Source of the DNA: an archaeon
GTDB lineage: Archaea > Asgardarchaeota > Hermodarchaeia > Hermodarchaeales > Hermodarchaeaceae
Assembly (NCBI GenBank): GCA_016550425.1
Contig: JABXGS010000119.1
Span: forward strand, 1 to 13,303
Direction: 5' to 3'
Length of the DNA: 13,303 nucleotides
Shown: in pieces, positions 7,372-13,303 of the stretch
Layout of the letters: each line of letters starts with the position of its first letter
How positions within the stretch are numbered: the first letter of the stretch is position 1
Translations under genes and position numbers: made by a program
The notes under the pieces: model-generated
Told to the model about the DNA's origin: nothing
The model's database searches: none
The model's input: only the letters and a program-made list of their open reading frames with translations

Positions 7372-8262
7372 CTAGGGATGGGTGAAAAGCCATTCGGTGA
7401 GTCCAGTGCCGGTTTCGTTGAGTTCTTCACACTCATGGACAACCATTATTTCAAACAATTCAGTTTCTCCGGACTTATAGGGTCGGGCATATCGGGCAAA
7501 AGCATTTGGATGAATGGGCTTAGAAATGATTGTATAGGTTTGATCCTGGGTATCTACTACCTTTGTTATTGCTTTCACGGGTTTTTGGATAGCTTCCTCT
7601 TCGAATTCAGTCTCAAATGATGCTTTGACTATTGGTATGTTTTCTTTTTCTGAACTGATTATTCCAGCTTGGTGTGTTTTACCTTTCACAGTGTCAATAC
7701 GAAGACCGATCATCATTTCGTCGAATTGGGCGTGTAAGGCAAACCACTGGTCGATATGCCAGTTGCGAACTCCCCAGCTTTTATCCCGTTGCCCCAAGCC
7801 TGCAAAGTGGTGGACGCGTCCATCAGGATACTTAACATGACCTTTGATATGTCCGGATTGCTCGAAGTGGCGACCCCAGCTGGTGCCACTTCCTTTCCCA
7901 AAATCGCCGGGTGGGAATCGGCTTTGCCACTGGATTTCGGCGGAGAGTCGGGGATTAGTATAATGGATTCGCCAATCAGTATGCGGTTTCACGAGTTCAT
8001 AGACCAAGGTTTCATCACCCATGGCGGCATGGAATTCGGTGGGTATCGATTCTTTGGTTTCTGTGAAGTAGAACTCGGGCCTGCCGTCCACAAAGAGGGC
8101 AAAGACAAATTCTCGGCGTGGTACATTGGGGACAATTCCAATGGTGGTGAATCCACTGACTTGAGCTTTCAGGTCTACCCAATTGAAGTAGAAGCTCTCC
8201 CGCCAATCAGTGTGTTTAGTAGGTTTATGTAAGTAGTCATCTTCATTTTTGAAGGCTTTCAT
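7372..8262 (-). CDS. DUF7065/DUF7064-type protein (AttH/CrtC lipocalin-like)
   Basis: A 296-residue soluble protein. The N-terminal half has RESFYFNWVD (21-30) and IGIVPN (41-46), and the second half has GRHFEQSGHIKG (130-141) and the hallmark GLGQRDKSWGVRNW (155-168). This arrangement is that of the DUF7065/DUF7064 pair, related to AttH and hydroxyneurosporene-synthase-like (CrtC) lipocalin folds, which tend to handle lipids or isoprenoids. The usual central residues are RDHSWG; here the His is Lys161, a possible functional change. The biochemical role of the family is not established. An upstream start at 8376 is possible but would run 89 bases into the preceding gene and add a non-conserved tail; the ATG at 8262 begins at the family N-terminus, has AAAGGA about 11 bases upstream, and lies 25 bases after the stop of the upstream gene, so the two form an operon. 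Confidence 0.85.
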   Translation of the reverse strand: MKAFKNEDDYLHKPTKHTDWRESFYFNWVDLKAQVSGFTTIGIVPNVPRREFVFALFVDGRPEFYFTETKESIPTEFHAAMGDETLVYELVKPHTDWRIHYTNPRLSAEIQWQSRFPPGDFGKGSGTSWGRHFEQSGHIKGHVKYPDGRVHHFAGLGQRDKSWGVRNWHIDQWFALHAQFDEMMIGLRIDTVKGKTHQAGIISSEKENIPIVKASFETEFEEEAIQKPVKAITKVVDTQDQTYTIISKPIHPNAFARYARPYKSGETELFEIMVVHECEELNETGTGLTEWLFTHP

Positions 8263-8287
8263 TTTTCGAGGGTTTCCTTTGGGTCGC

Positions 8288-9448
8288 TTAAGATTCTGGG
8301 AGTTTATAGAAGGTGGGATCTTTTGCCCGGTCTTCTGGAGAGCGAAACATACGGGTAAAGGCGTTATCCCCATCATGAGTCATAAAATAGGGGACATATT
8401 CTTCCGTGGAATGCGAGGTCAGGTCCCAGTCAATTTGATCGGTAATCCCCACTTGATTGGTGTATCGAGCGAATCCGCGCATATACGCTTTAGCACCAGC
8501 AATGAGTCGTTCTTGTTTATCCCAGTCTGCAAACCGCATGAATAATTCCTCTTGAGAGGCGTTAGCAGCAGTTGCATATACAGAAAGCTCATCGAGGCCT
8601 AACTCTTTCAATTTATTACCACTCTTAGTATAGGCTACCATTTGTTGGACATGCTCTCCATATTCAGCTGGATCAAGGGTCATGGTTCCTGTGTCACTGA
8701 ACTTCGCTTTCACACCCTTCAATGTCATCGCTACACCTAGGGAGGCTGTAGGAAGCGGAGTCTCCGTTTCTGACCACGGTAACCATAGGGGTTCCTTTCC
8801 ATCATACAAATGTGTATACTCGGTGATTACGAGGGATTCCTTGTTTTCTAAAGGATAGGGTCCATGTTCGCTGATTTTTGCGCGGGCTTCACATTCATCC
8901 ATGAATGCATAAAGGTCGACGGTCCCAATGGCTTTCCGCAAAGCGGAAACCTGAGGGCTAGATACTGGTTCGAGCCGATCTTTTAGCCAATTGAGCACAT
9001 CATCTCCAAAGGCTAAGTTAGTATATCCAGACCCTTCAATGGTGGGTTTCCCTGTGTTGAAATAATGGGTACCTAACCGGTACCAGTGTTCGAGAAGATA
9101 CCGCCATTCCTCTTGTTTAGTTTTGGGTTCTTTCCTTGGATCATTATCACACTGATTGAAGATTACCCCCATGCGACCAAGTCCGTAGTACAGCCACTGA
9201 TACATAATTGAAAGGCCTTGCACTTCCGAAAGTAAGACTTTGCTTTGTTTGGCAAGGTCTTCAGGTGTTATCCGGTCCCACACTTGTTTCATAATGTTGT
9301 ACTGGGTTTCGTATGTGTTGTAACAGGATAGAGAAATGTAGGCATTGACAGGGAATAGCTGAGATTCTAAAAGGCCTCGATCGAGGAGAATATTTGTAAA
9401 TACATCGGAGATATGGGCAATTTGCTCGTTTATCATGTCAAGATCCAA
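8288..9448 (-). CDS. Conserved-looking protein of unknown function, operon partner of the DUF7064 gene
   Basis: I do not recognise this 386-residue protein. It has no signal peptide or membrane segment and is rich in Trp and Tyr. The first 160 residues look mostly helical, with amphipathic stretches and clustered aromatics (MYQWLYYGLGRMG at 82-94, EEWRYLLEHWYRLG at 113-126). The middle contains HGPYPLENKE (195-204), LPWSETETPLP (223-233) and a probable beta segment LGVAMTLKGVKAKF (237-250). The C-terminal part is again helical and ends in a charged tail. The start is either the TTG at 9448, preceded by GGTGG at about 7 bases, or the ATG at 9436 with only a weak GGAT. It is the first gene of a pair with the DUF7065/7064 protein, 25 bases apart, so the two probably act on the same substrate, perhaps a lipid-like one given the partner's fold. 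Confidence 0.78.
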   Translation of the reverse strand: MDLDMINEQIAHISDVFTNILLDRGLLESQLFPVNAYISLSCYNTYETQYNIMKQVWDRITPEDLAKQSKVLLSEVQGLSIMYQWLYYGLGRMGVIFNQCDNDPRKEPKTKQEEWRYLLEHWYRLGTHYFNTGKPTIEGSGYTNLAFGDDVLNWLKDRLEPVSSPQVSALRKAIGTVDLYAFMDECEARAKISEHGPYPLENKESLVITEYTHLYDGKEPLWLPWSETETPLPTASLGVAMTLKGVKAKFSDTGTMTLDPAEYGEHVQQMVAYTKSGNKLKELGLDELSVYATAANASQEELFMRFADWDKQERLIAGAKAYMRGFARYTNQVGITDQIDWDLTSHSTEEYVPYFMTHDGDNAFTRMFRSPEDRAKDPTFYKLPES

Positions 9449-9523
9449 TGGTAGGCCACCTTACAGCTTCTTGATTACTATGAAGTTATACAAAAGCGCA
9501 GTTGTCCGTTCGAAATCTGGCTC

Positions 9524-10009
9524 TCACTTCTTTCGCTTCTGTCTGTCCACAATGTCCTTTTCTCGGCGGGTTTTTGGTTTAGGGGGACCACGAATAGCTG
9601 GAATTATACTAACAATTCCTCCAACCATGGCAAGGACTGCACCAGCAAAGTGGGCTAAGCCTGGGTAAAAACCAACTGCAAAGATCATCCACACACCCGC
9701 TACAATCACTGGAATGCCAAAGAATAGAGATAGAAATCCCCCGATAGTACCACTGCGGAAGAATGATACGATTCCTGCAATAATGATTACGATCCCACAG
9801 AGGATCATTACAACTAGGATAATCTGAAGCATCTGTCCTATCAGCTCATAGAGTGGTCGAATATCAATGGGAACTGAGGGAATGAGGGCAAAGAAGGGTG
9901 TCAAGGCGAAATAAATGGTAACTTGGGCTCCTAGTATAAGCACTCCGCTAAATAACTGGAAGATTCCTCCCAGATCAGATAAACAGGGCTTTTCAGTTTC
10001 TTTCGTCAT
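9524..10009 (-). CDS. Four-helix membrane protein, function unknown
   Basis: A 161-residue protein with four hydrophobic segments at about residues 14-45, 58-84, 86-113 and 117-139, then a very basic tail (140-161, KPKTRREKDIVDRQKRKK), which by the positive-inside rule is probably cytoplasmic. Gly-rich helices (GIVIIIAGIV, GGFLSLFFGIPVIVAG, GAVLAMVGGIVSIIPA) suggest tight helix packing. No known family motif is visible. The ATG at 10009 is well supported: AAGGA lies about 9 bases upstream. It ends 75 bases before the two-gene unit on the same strand (8288-9448), so cotranscription is possible. Confidence 0.75.
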   Translation of the reverse strand: MTKETEKPCLSDLGGIFQLFSGVLILGAQVTIYFALTPFFALIPSVPIDIRPLYELIGQMLQIILVVMILCGIVIIIAGIVSFFRSGTIGGFLSLFFGIPVIVAGVWMIFAVGFYPGLAHFAGAVLAMVGGIVSIIPAIRGPPKPKTRREKDIVDRQKRKK

Positions 10010-10233
10010 GTTCTCAATTCCTTACTCACTATGCATTGAGGAGTATCAAATGATTTCTCCTTAAAAAATCCGGATACTGACCAAACTCTCTTCAATATTG
10101 CGATAGGGGATTGAAATCTGAACCAATTGTATAATAATTTCTCCTCCATCCTTCGCTCATTGGGTTTTTTCCGAACCCTGTGGTTGCCATGAAATAATAT
10201 TACACCAAAGTATGGTAAAATCAGGAATTAAAA
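10010..10233. promoter_or_regulatory. Divergent intergenic region with two candidate TATA boxes
   Basis: These 224 bases separate divergent genes and contain no coding sequence I can support. On the minus strand, TTTTTTAAGG (about 10060-10069) could be the TATA box of the four-helix membrane protein gene, with AAGGA near the ATG. On the plus strand, AAATAATAT (about 10192-10200) lies about 35 bases before the ATG at 10234, and AGGA at 10222-10225 could be its ribosome-binding site. All are calls by eye. Confidence 0.35.
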
Positions 10234-10656
10234 ATGAACTCCGAACAATTGATGAAAAAATACCAGCAACTTACTGCCAAGCCCCTTAACTCACCGTCAA
10301 TCCAAAACGAATCGGGTGAGTCAGTCCAACCCCTCTTCCAAAGTCCATCTTTACGTATTCTCTTGCTTCGGACTTCAGAAACTCCTTCCATAGTGTCAGT
10401 TGAAGTTGAAGTGTGGCTGCCAAATATCTCTTCAGACAACGGCTCCGAAGCTTCAGAAGACATTGCTGAGGATTCAGAACACGAGAAGCTTGGGATAATA
10501 TTAGCGCAAATGATCACTCATCTTCAGTATTTGTTACAGCTACACCGATCTGGATTTACACTCGATGTGATTAAACATGATTGCCTTTGGACAGCATCTA
10601 AGGTGATTGATAAGCCACCTGGCCGTGAATTGTTTGAGATGTTACTTCCCCCTTGA
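10234..10656 (+). CDS. Small acidic protein of unknown function
   Basis: A 140-residue protein I do not recognise. It has a polar N-terminus (1-35), a beta-rich stretch SLRILLLRTSETPSIVSVEVEVWLP (about 39-63, alternating hydrophobic), a low-complexity Ser/Glu/Asp linker (66-85) and a helical C-terminus with LGIILAQMITHLQYLLQLHRSGF-like leucine spacing (86-108), closing with RELFEMLLPP. No membrane segment is seen. An AGGA 8 bases upstream and a TATA-like AAATAATAT further up support expression. A 98-residue frame on the other strand overlaps most of it but lacks these signals, so I treat it as a shadow. It lies upstream of the Lrp-like regulator with a 162-base gap. Confidence 0.65.
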   Translation: MNSEQLMKKYQQLTAKPLNSPSIQNESGESVQPLFQSPSLRILLLRTSETPSIVSVEVEVWLPNISSDNGSEASEDIAEDSEHEKLGIILAQMITHLQYLLQLHRSGFTLDVIKHDCLWTASKVIDKPPGRELFEMLLPP

Positions 10657-10660
10657 GGGG
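10649..10660 (+). terminator. Short GC hairpin over the stop codon, possible terminator
   Basis: CCCC (10649-10652), a TTGA loop and GGGG (10657-10660) form a four-pair hairpin across the stop codon of the small acidic protein gene, with a short T run (TTTT) about ten bases on. Archaeal termination relies mostly on T runs, so the call is weak. Confidence 0.2.
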
Positions 10661-10818
10661 TTACGTGAGTTTTAATGCAGCTATGATTTAGTTTAAAAGT
10701 AGGGAGCTTTGAACACTTGCTGCTTCCGAGTAGAGCTTTCACTGGACGATTGGTCTCGTAGGGTGAGCTGGCTTCCCCTGCTCGGTTACAAGGTCTTCCC
10801 TGCTGCGTGGTGTCTGAG

Positions 10819-11787
10819 ATGGACCTAATTGATAAAGGTATCTTTTACGCCCTCGACGCAAACTGCCGTGTTTCATATGAAGCCCTTGCTCGAGACTTTG
10901 ATATCAGCGCCAACGCAATCAAGAAACGTGTGACAAAACTCCAAACAAGTGGAGTTCTAAAGCGCTTCACAGTTTGGCTTAGCCTCAGCATGATTGACGC
11001 AGAAATGCTAGTTGCGTTCATCGAAACGGATGGAAGCCATGACGATGAATCTCTGATTAATACTATTGGCAATAACTCAATGATTCATCGAGCGGCATAT
11101 CTTTCAAATGGGAACCTCGTCGCGTTTGGCGAGTATAACGGTGCAACTGGGATGAATGAGTTAAGCCGGTTTCTCCGAAATAATGAGGGTGTTGCAGCAG
11201 TAGAGCTTCACACCTTACTTACGGATAAGGGAGGAAAGGTCACTTTCACACCGCTGCAACTAAAGGTGTTAGCCCAGCTTCGGAAAGATGCCCGCATGTC
11301 CATTGTGAATTTGGCCAAAGAAACAGGATTAACTGCTCGGACGATTCGTCGAGTTCTTGATCAACTCGGTGGAAATAAAGCAACGACCCGCGCCTTTGTA
11401 ATTCGTGAAAATATACGACCTGAAGAAAGAGCTTCCAATGAACCCGTGCATTTTCGAAGTTTTTGGAATTTAAACGCGAGTGGTAATATTTCATACGCTG
11501 CACGAATTACCTATAACGAAGACAGAGGAAATCCAGCGGAACTAGACGCCTGGCTCCGTGAGAAATATCCCGTTGAGCACTGGTACTCATATGCTTCAGC
11601 TTCAGAGCCACTACTCTTTAGTACATTCATCGTGGAAAATGTTGGTGCATTTGAAAAAATCCATCAAGCTCTTCGACGAGCATCAATGATCGATTCAGTC
11701 GAAACATTGGTGTTTTTCCCCTATCGGCATTTCAAAGGGCTTCGTGAACTACGCTTAGAAGAAATGCTAGCTCAGGCTGGCTTCTAG
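10819..11787 (+). CDS. Tandem Lrp/AsnC-like transcriptional regulator
   Basis: A 322-residue protein, about twice the size of a classical Lrp/AsnC regulator, that looks like two such units fused. The first has a winged helix-turn-helix (MDLIDKGIFYALDANCRVSY, then LARDFDISANAIKKRVTKL, 1-50) and an effector-type alpha/beta domain (about 51-138). The second has TPLQLKVLAQLRKDARMS, then LAKETGLTARTIRRVLDQL (144-183), and another effector-like domain (about 210-302), ending in an Arg/Glu-rich helix. One chain could thus supply the two DNA-reading heads that Lrp dimers normally form. I chose the ATG at 10819, which gives the usual M-D-x-I-D-K start and has GGTG 6 bases upstream; GTGs at 10807 and 10810 are alternatives. 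The ligand is unknown, perhaps a small metabolite. Inverted repeats before the next gene (11880-11933) are a candidate target. Confidence 0.88.
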   Translation: MDLIDKGIFYALDANCRVSYEALARDFDISANAIKKRVTKLQTSGVLKRFTVWLSLSMIDAEMLVAFIETDGSHDDESLINTIGNNSMIHRAAYLSNGNLVAFGEYNGATGMNELSRFLRNNEGVAAVELHTLLTDKGGKVTFTPLQLKVLAQLRKDARMSIVNLAKETGLTARTIRRVLDQLGGNKATTRAFVIRENIRPEERASNEPVHFRSFWNLNASGNISYAARITYNEDRGNPAELDAWLREKYPVEHWYSYASASEPLLFSTFIVENVGAFEKIHQALRRASMIDSVETLVFFPYRHFKGLRELRLEEMLAQAGF

Positions 11788-11879
11788 CCTTTGAATATCT
11801 GTGAAAGTATTTTGAGTGGCTTTCGAGTATTAGTGAACCAGCCAGTTCGGTTTCTTGTTATTGATTCCGATTAGTAGTC

Positions 11880-11933
11880 CACTTTTCGAACTTGCCGGTT
11901 TCCACGACTATATACACCTGAATTCGAAAACTG
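11880..11933. promoter_or_regulatory. Inverted repeat flanking a TATA box: candidate operator
   Basis: The left arm CACTTTTCGAACT (11880-11892) and right arm AATTCGAAAACTG (11921-11933) are inverted copies matching at 11 of 13 positions, with a perfect core TTTTCGAA / TTCGAAAA. The centre of symmetry (about 11906) falls beside the TATA box at 11908-11915. Such placement would let a dimeric or two-headed regulator block or organise transcription initiation. The Lrp-like gene ends 92 bases upstream and is the obvious candidate partner. A related TTTCGAG half-site lies near 11822. Binding itself is inference. Confidence 0.5.
11908..11915 (+). promoter_or_regulatory. TATA box of the anchored serine hydrolase gene
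   Basis: CTATATAC matches an archaeal TATA box. Start of transcription would be expected about 25 bases on, near 11937, before the ribosome-binding site at 11951-11959 and the ATG at 11965. The surrounding 177-base spacer holds no other gene I can support. Confidence 0.5.
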
Positions 11934-11951
11934 AAATCAGCTGGTACCCAA

Positions 11952-11959
11952 AGGAAGGA
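11952..11959 (+). promoter_or_regulatory. Ribosome-binding site of the serine hydrolase gene
   Basis: A purine-rich AGGAAGGA stretch ends about 5 bases before the ATG at 11965 and confirms that start, which also opens a proper signal peptide. Confidence 0.55.
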
Positions 11960-11964
11960 CGCGG

Positions 11965-13185
11965 ATGACAAACAAGCGTTTTACTCCACTGATTTGCATA
12001 TCCACACTAGTACTACTGCTAGTTGCGCTACCAACATATGCAACACCAGCACAGACTCCCTGGGTTCCCGATTATTGGCCAACAACCGGGTGGCAAACTT
12101 CAACACCCGAAGCCCAAAACATGAACGCTGCTTATCTTGAAGCAATGGACGAATACATTAATACAATCGACTGGGGCTTTGCCATGGTCTCATCAATTGT
12201 CATCAAGAATGGCTATATTGCTCACGAAACTTACTACGGCAGTTATGGTGTCGACTCTCGAAGAAACATCTTTTCATGCACCAAAAGCTTCACATCCACT
12301 CTCGTTGGGATTGCACTCACAGAAGGCTACATAACCAGTGTCGATGAACATGTCCTGGACTTTTTTAGTGATCGCACCATTGCCAATATGGATTCTCGCA
12401 AAGAAGCAATGACTATTGAACACCTGCTGACTATGACCACTGGCATCGACTGGGATGAAAACGTCTATACTGGGGTTAACTCCTTCTCACAGATGACTAG
12501 TAGTGTTGACTGGGTCCAATATGTGTTAGACCAGCCAATGGCTCACACCCCGGGTGAAGTATGGTATTATAACTCAGGTGCCTCCCATTTACTCTCCGCA
12601 CTTGTCAATATCTCAACAGGTCAATTTACACAGGACTACGCTGAAGACAAGCTCTTCACTCCGTTAGGTATCACCCACTACGATTGGGGCAAAGATCCAG
12701 ACCACAATGCTTTTGGTGGGGCAAGCCTTCGTCTAACCCCCCGTGATATGGCCAAATTGGGATTCCTCTTCCTCAACAACGGGACCTGGGACGGTAGCCA
12801 GGTTGTCCCTGAGGAATGGATCACCACCGCTACCTCGAGCTTTGAATTACTCGATTCGGACACAGGATATGGCTACCAGTGGTGGACCTCACCACTAATA
12901 GGTGCATATTCTGCTCGAGGATACCTTGGCCAATTTATCAATGTCTTTCCCGCATTGAATATGGTAGTCGTATTCACAGCGTCGACCAATTGCATGCAAC
13001 CTAACATTCTCTTGGAGAACTATATCCTTCCCGCTGCGGGCGTTATTGTCGGTGGAGATATTCCTCCAAATGGAGAACTAATCACAGCAGCCATCATAGG
13101 GACATTAGCCCTTATTGTAATTGTTTCAGTGGTTAGTGTATATCTCGTCCATCGACGCCGGCAAGTTCCTTCCTCTTCAAGCTGA
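11965..13185 (+). CDS. Secreted, membrane-anchored beta-lactamase-fold serine hydrolase
   Basis: A 406-residue protein of the serine beta-lactamase / penicillin-binding-protein-like (class C, AmpC-type) family, whose members include esterases, D-amino-acid peptidases and carboxypeptidases. It has a signal peptide (basic start, hydrophobic 8-22, likely cut after about 26), the nucleophile motif SCTK (Ser104, Lys107), the second motif YYN (Tyr201, Asn203) and a third-motif region ARGYLGQ (317-323), followed by a conserved-looking FINVFPALNMVVVFTAST strand. LLTMTTGIDWDE (154-165) is another family landmark. The C-terminal hydrophobic helix (about 373-395) followed by HRRRQ keeps the enzyme on the outer face of the membrane. 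Most archaea lack peptidoglycan, so a role as esterase or peptidase on surface or external substrates is likelier than beta-lactam resistance. Its promoter lies between inverted repeats next to the Lrp-like regulator. Confidence 0.93.
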   Translation: MTNKRFTPLICISTLVLLLVALPTYATPAQTPWVPDYWPTTGWQTSTPEAQNMNAAYLEAMDEYINTIDWGFAMVSSIVIKNGYIAHETYYGSYGVDSRRNIFSCTKSFTSTLVGIALTEGYITSVDEHVLDFFSDRTIANMDSRKEAMTIEHLLTMTTGIDWDENVYTGVNSFSQMTSSVDWVQYVLDQPMAHTPGEVWYYNSGASHLLSALVNISTGQFTQDYAEDKLFTPLGITHYDWGKDPDHNAFGGASLRLTPRDMAKLGFLFLNNGTWDGSQVVPEEWITTATSSFELLDSDTGYGYQWWTSPLIGAYSARGYLGQFINVFPALNMVVVFTASTNCMQPNILLENYILPAAGVIVGGDIPPNGELITAAIIGTLALIVIVSVVSVYLVHRRRQVPSSSS

Positions 13186-13263
13186 CTCCTCCAACGGCTC
13201 CCTCAGGACATCCGAATTTCCGGCTTTCCGAAATCCGTTGTCCACCAGCAGTAGGCCCCCAAG

Positions 13264-13283
13264 CATTGGAAAACATTGGAAAA
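13264..13283. repeat. Two-copy 10-base direct repeat
   Basis: CATTGGAAAA occurs twice in direct succession, followed by ATTTGG, in the non-coding end of the window. Nothing else recognisable is seen from 13186 to 13303 apart from a TTTCCG repeated near 13217-13230. It could be a fragment of a longer array or a regulatory site continuing past the edge. Confidence 0.45.
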
Positions 13284-13303
13284 ATTTGGACCGAATGGCT
13301 CCA

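Noticed and set aside
7756..8232. A 158-residue plus-strand frame opposite the DUF7064 gene
   Set aside because: The minus-strand frame carries the clear family motif GLGQRDKSWGVRNW; the plus frame has no recognisable pattern.
8263..8376. Longer N-terminus of the DUF7064 protein starting at 8376
   Set aside because: It would overlap the upstream gene by 89 bases and add sequence unlike the family start; the ATG at 8262 is better supported.
10097..10130. CRISPR-like repeat end (GGGGATTGAAATC)
   Set aside because: It occurs once, with no repeated unit or spacers nearby.
10221..10517. A 98-residue minus-strand frame opposite the small acidic protein gene
   Set aside because: It is Ser-rich with no domain, lacks a ribosome-binding site, and lies over a plus-strand gene with better start signals.
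10680..10806. Possible structured RNA or tRNA in the GC-richer spacer before the regulator
   Set aside because: No tRNA T-arm consensus or cloverleaf could be drawn, and no known riboswitch core is visible.
11965..13185. Antibiotic-resistance beta-lactamase
   Set aside because: The fold and motifs are of the broad class C-like serine hydrolase family, whose members are mostly esterases or peptidases; nothing points to beta-lactam breakdown.
13177..13303. An open minus-strand frame entering from the right edge and ending at 13177
   Set aside because: It is only about 40 codons, overlaps the end of the serine hydrolase gene by a few bases, shows no known motif, and runs through the direct repeat. 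It could be the tail of a gene outside the window but cannot be supported.

Overview
The window looks like accessory-type chromosome of a mesophilic archaeon. The evidence is an archaeal-type family B DNA polymerase, a free-standing LigD-type 3'-phosphoesterase, a double Lrp/AsnC regulator, TATA-like boxes placed like archaeal promoters, and short GGTG/AGGTG/AAGGA ribosome-binding sites with several GTG or TTG starts. The mix of membrane-fused alpha/beta hydrolase, anchored serine hydrolase and divergent PolB would fit an Asgard lineage such as Thorarchaeia or Heimdallarchaeia. That placement is inference; no rRNA, ribosomal protein or tRNA is present to settle it.

Layout. 2-1747 (+): alpha/beta hydrolase fused to a multi-pass membrane domain, cut at its 5' end by the window edge. 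1809-3773 (+): a remodelled PolB with palm motifs A and C intact, no exonuclease domain and a broken motif B. 3785-4639 (-): FAH-family hydrolase/isomerase. 4741-5193 (-): stand-alone 3'-phosphoesterase with all the main active-site residues. 5295-7360 (+): a translationally coupled pair, a five-helix membrane protein and a membrane-anchored protein with a repeat-built ectodomain. 7372-9448 (-): a two-gene unit with an unrecognised 386-residue protein followed by a DUF7065/DUF7064 (AttH/CrtC lipocalin-like) protein. 9524-10009 (-): four-helix membrane protein. 10234-10656 (+): small unknown protein. 10819-11787 (+): tandem Lrp-like regulator. 11965-13185 (+): secreted, C-terminally anchored beta-lactamase-fold serine hydrolase. 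The last 118 bases hold no supported gene.

How the parts relate. PolB and the 3'-phosphoesterase both belong to DNA repair or end processing, but they lie on opposite strands with the FAH gene between them, so a shared pathway is only a suggestion. The best regulatory inference is at 11880-11933: near-perfect inverted arms flank the TATA box of the serine hydrolase gene, just downstream of the Lrp-like regulator gene.

The strongest candidate for something undescribed is the polymerase: an apparently clean loss of the exonuclease, loss of the motif B Asn and Tyr, retained catalytic aspartates, and a duplicated 15-residue C-terminal motif of which one copy resembles a PCNA-binding box. There is no CRISPR array, insertion sequence, rRNA or tRNA that I can support, and no gap between genes exceeds 300 bases.
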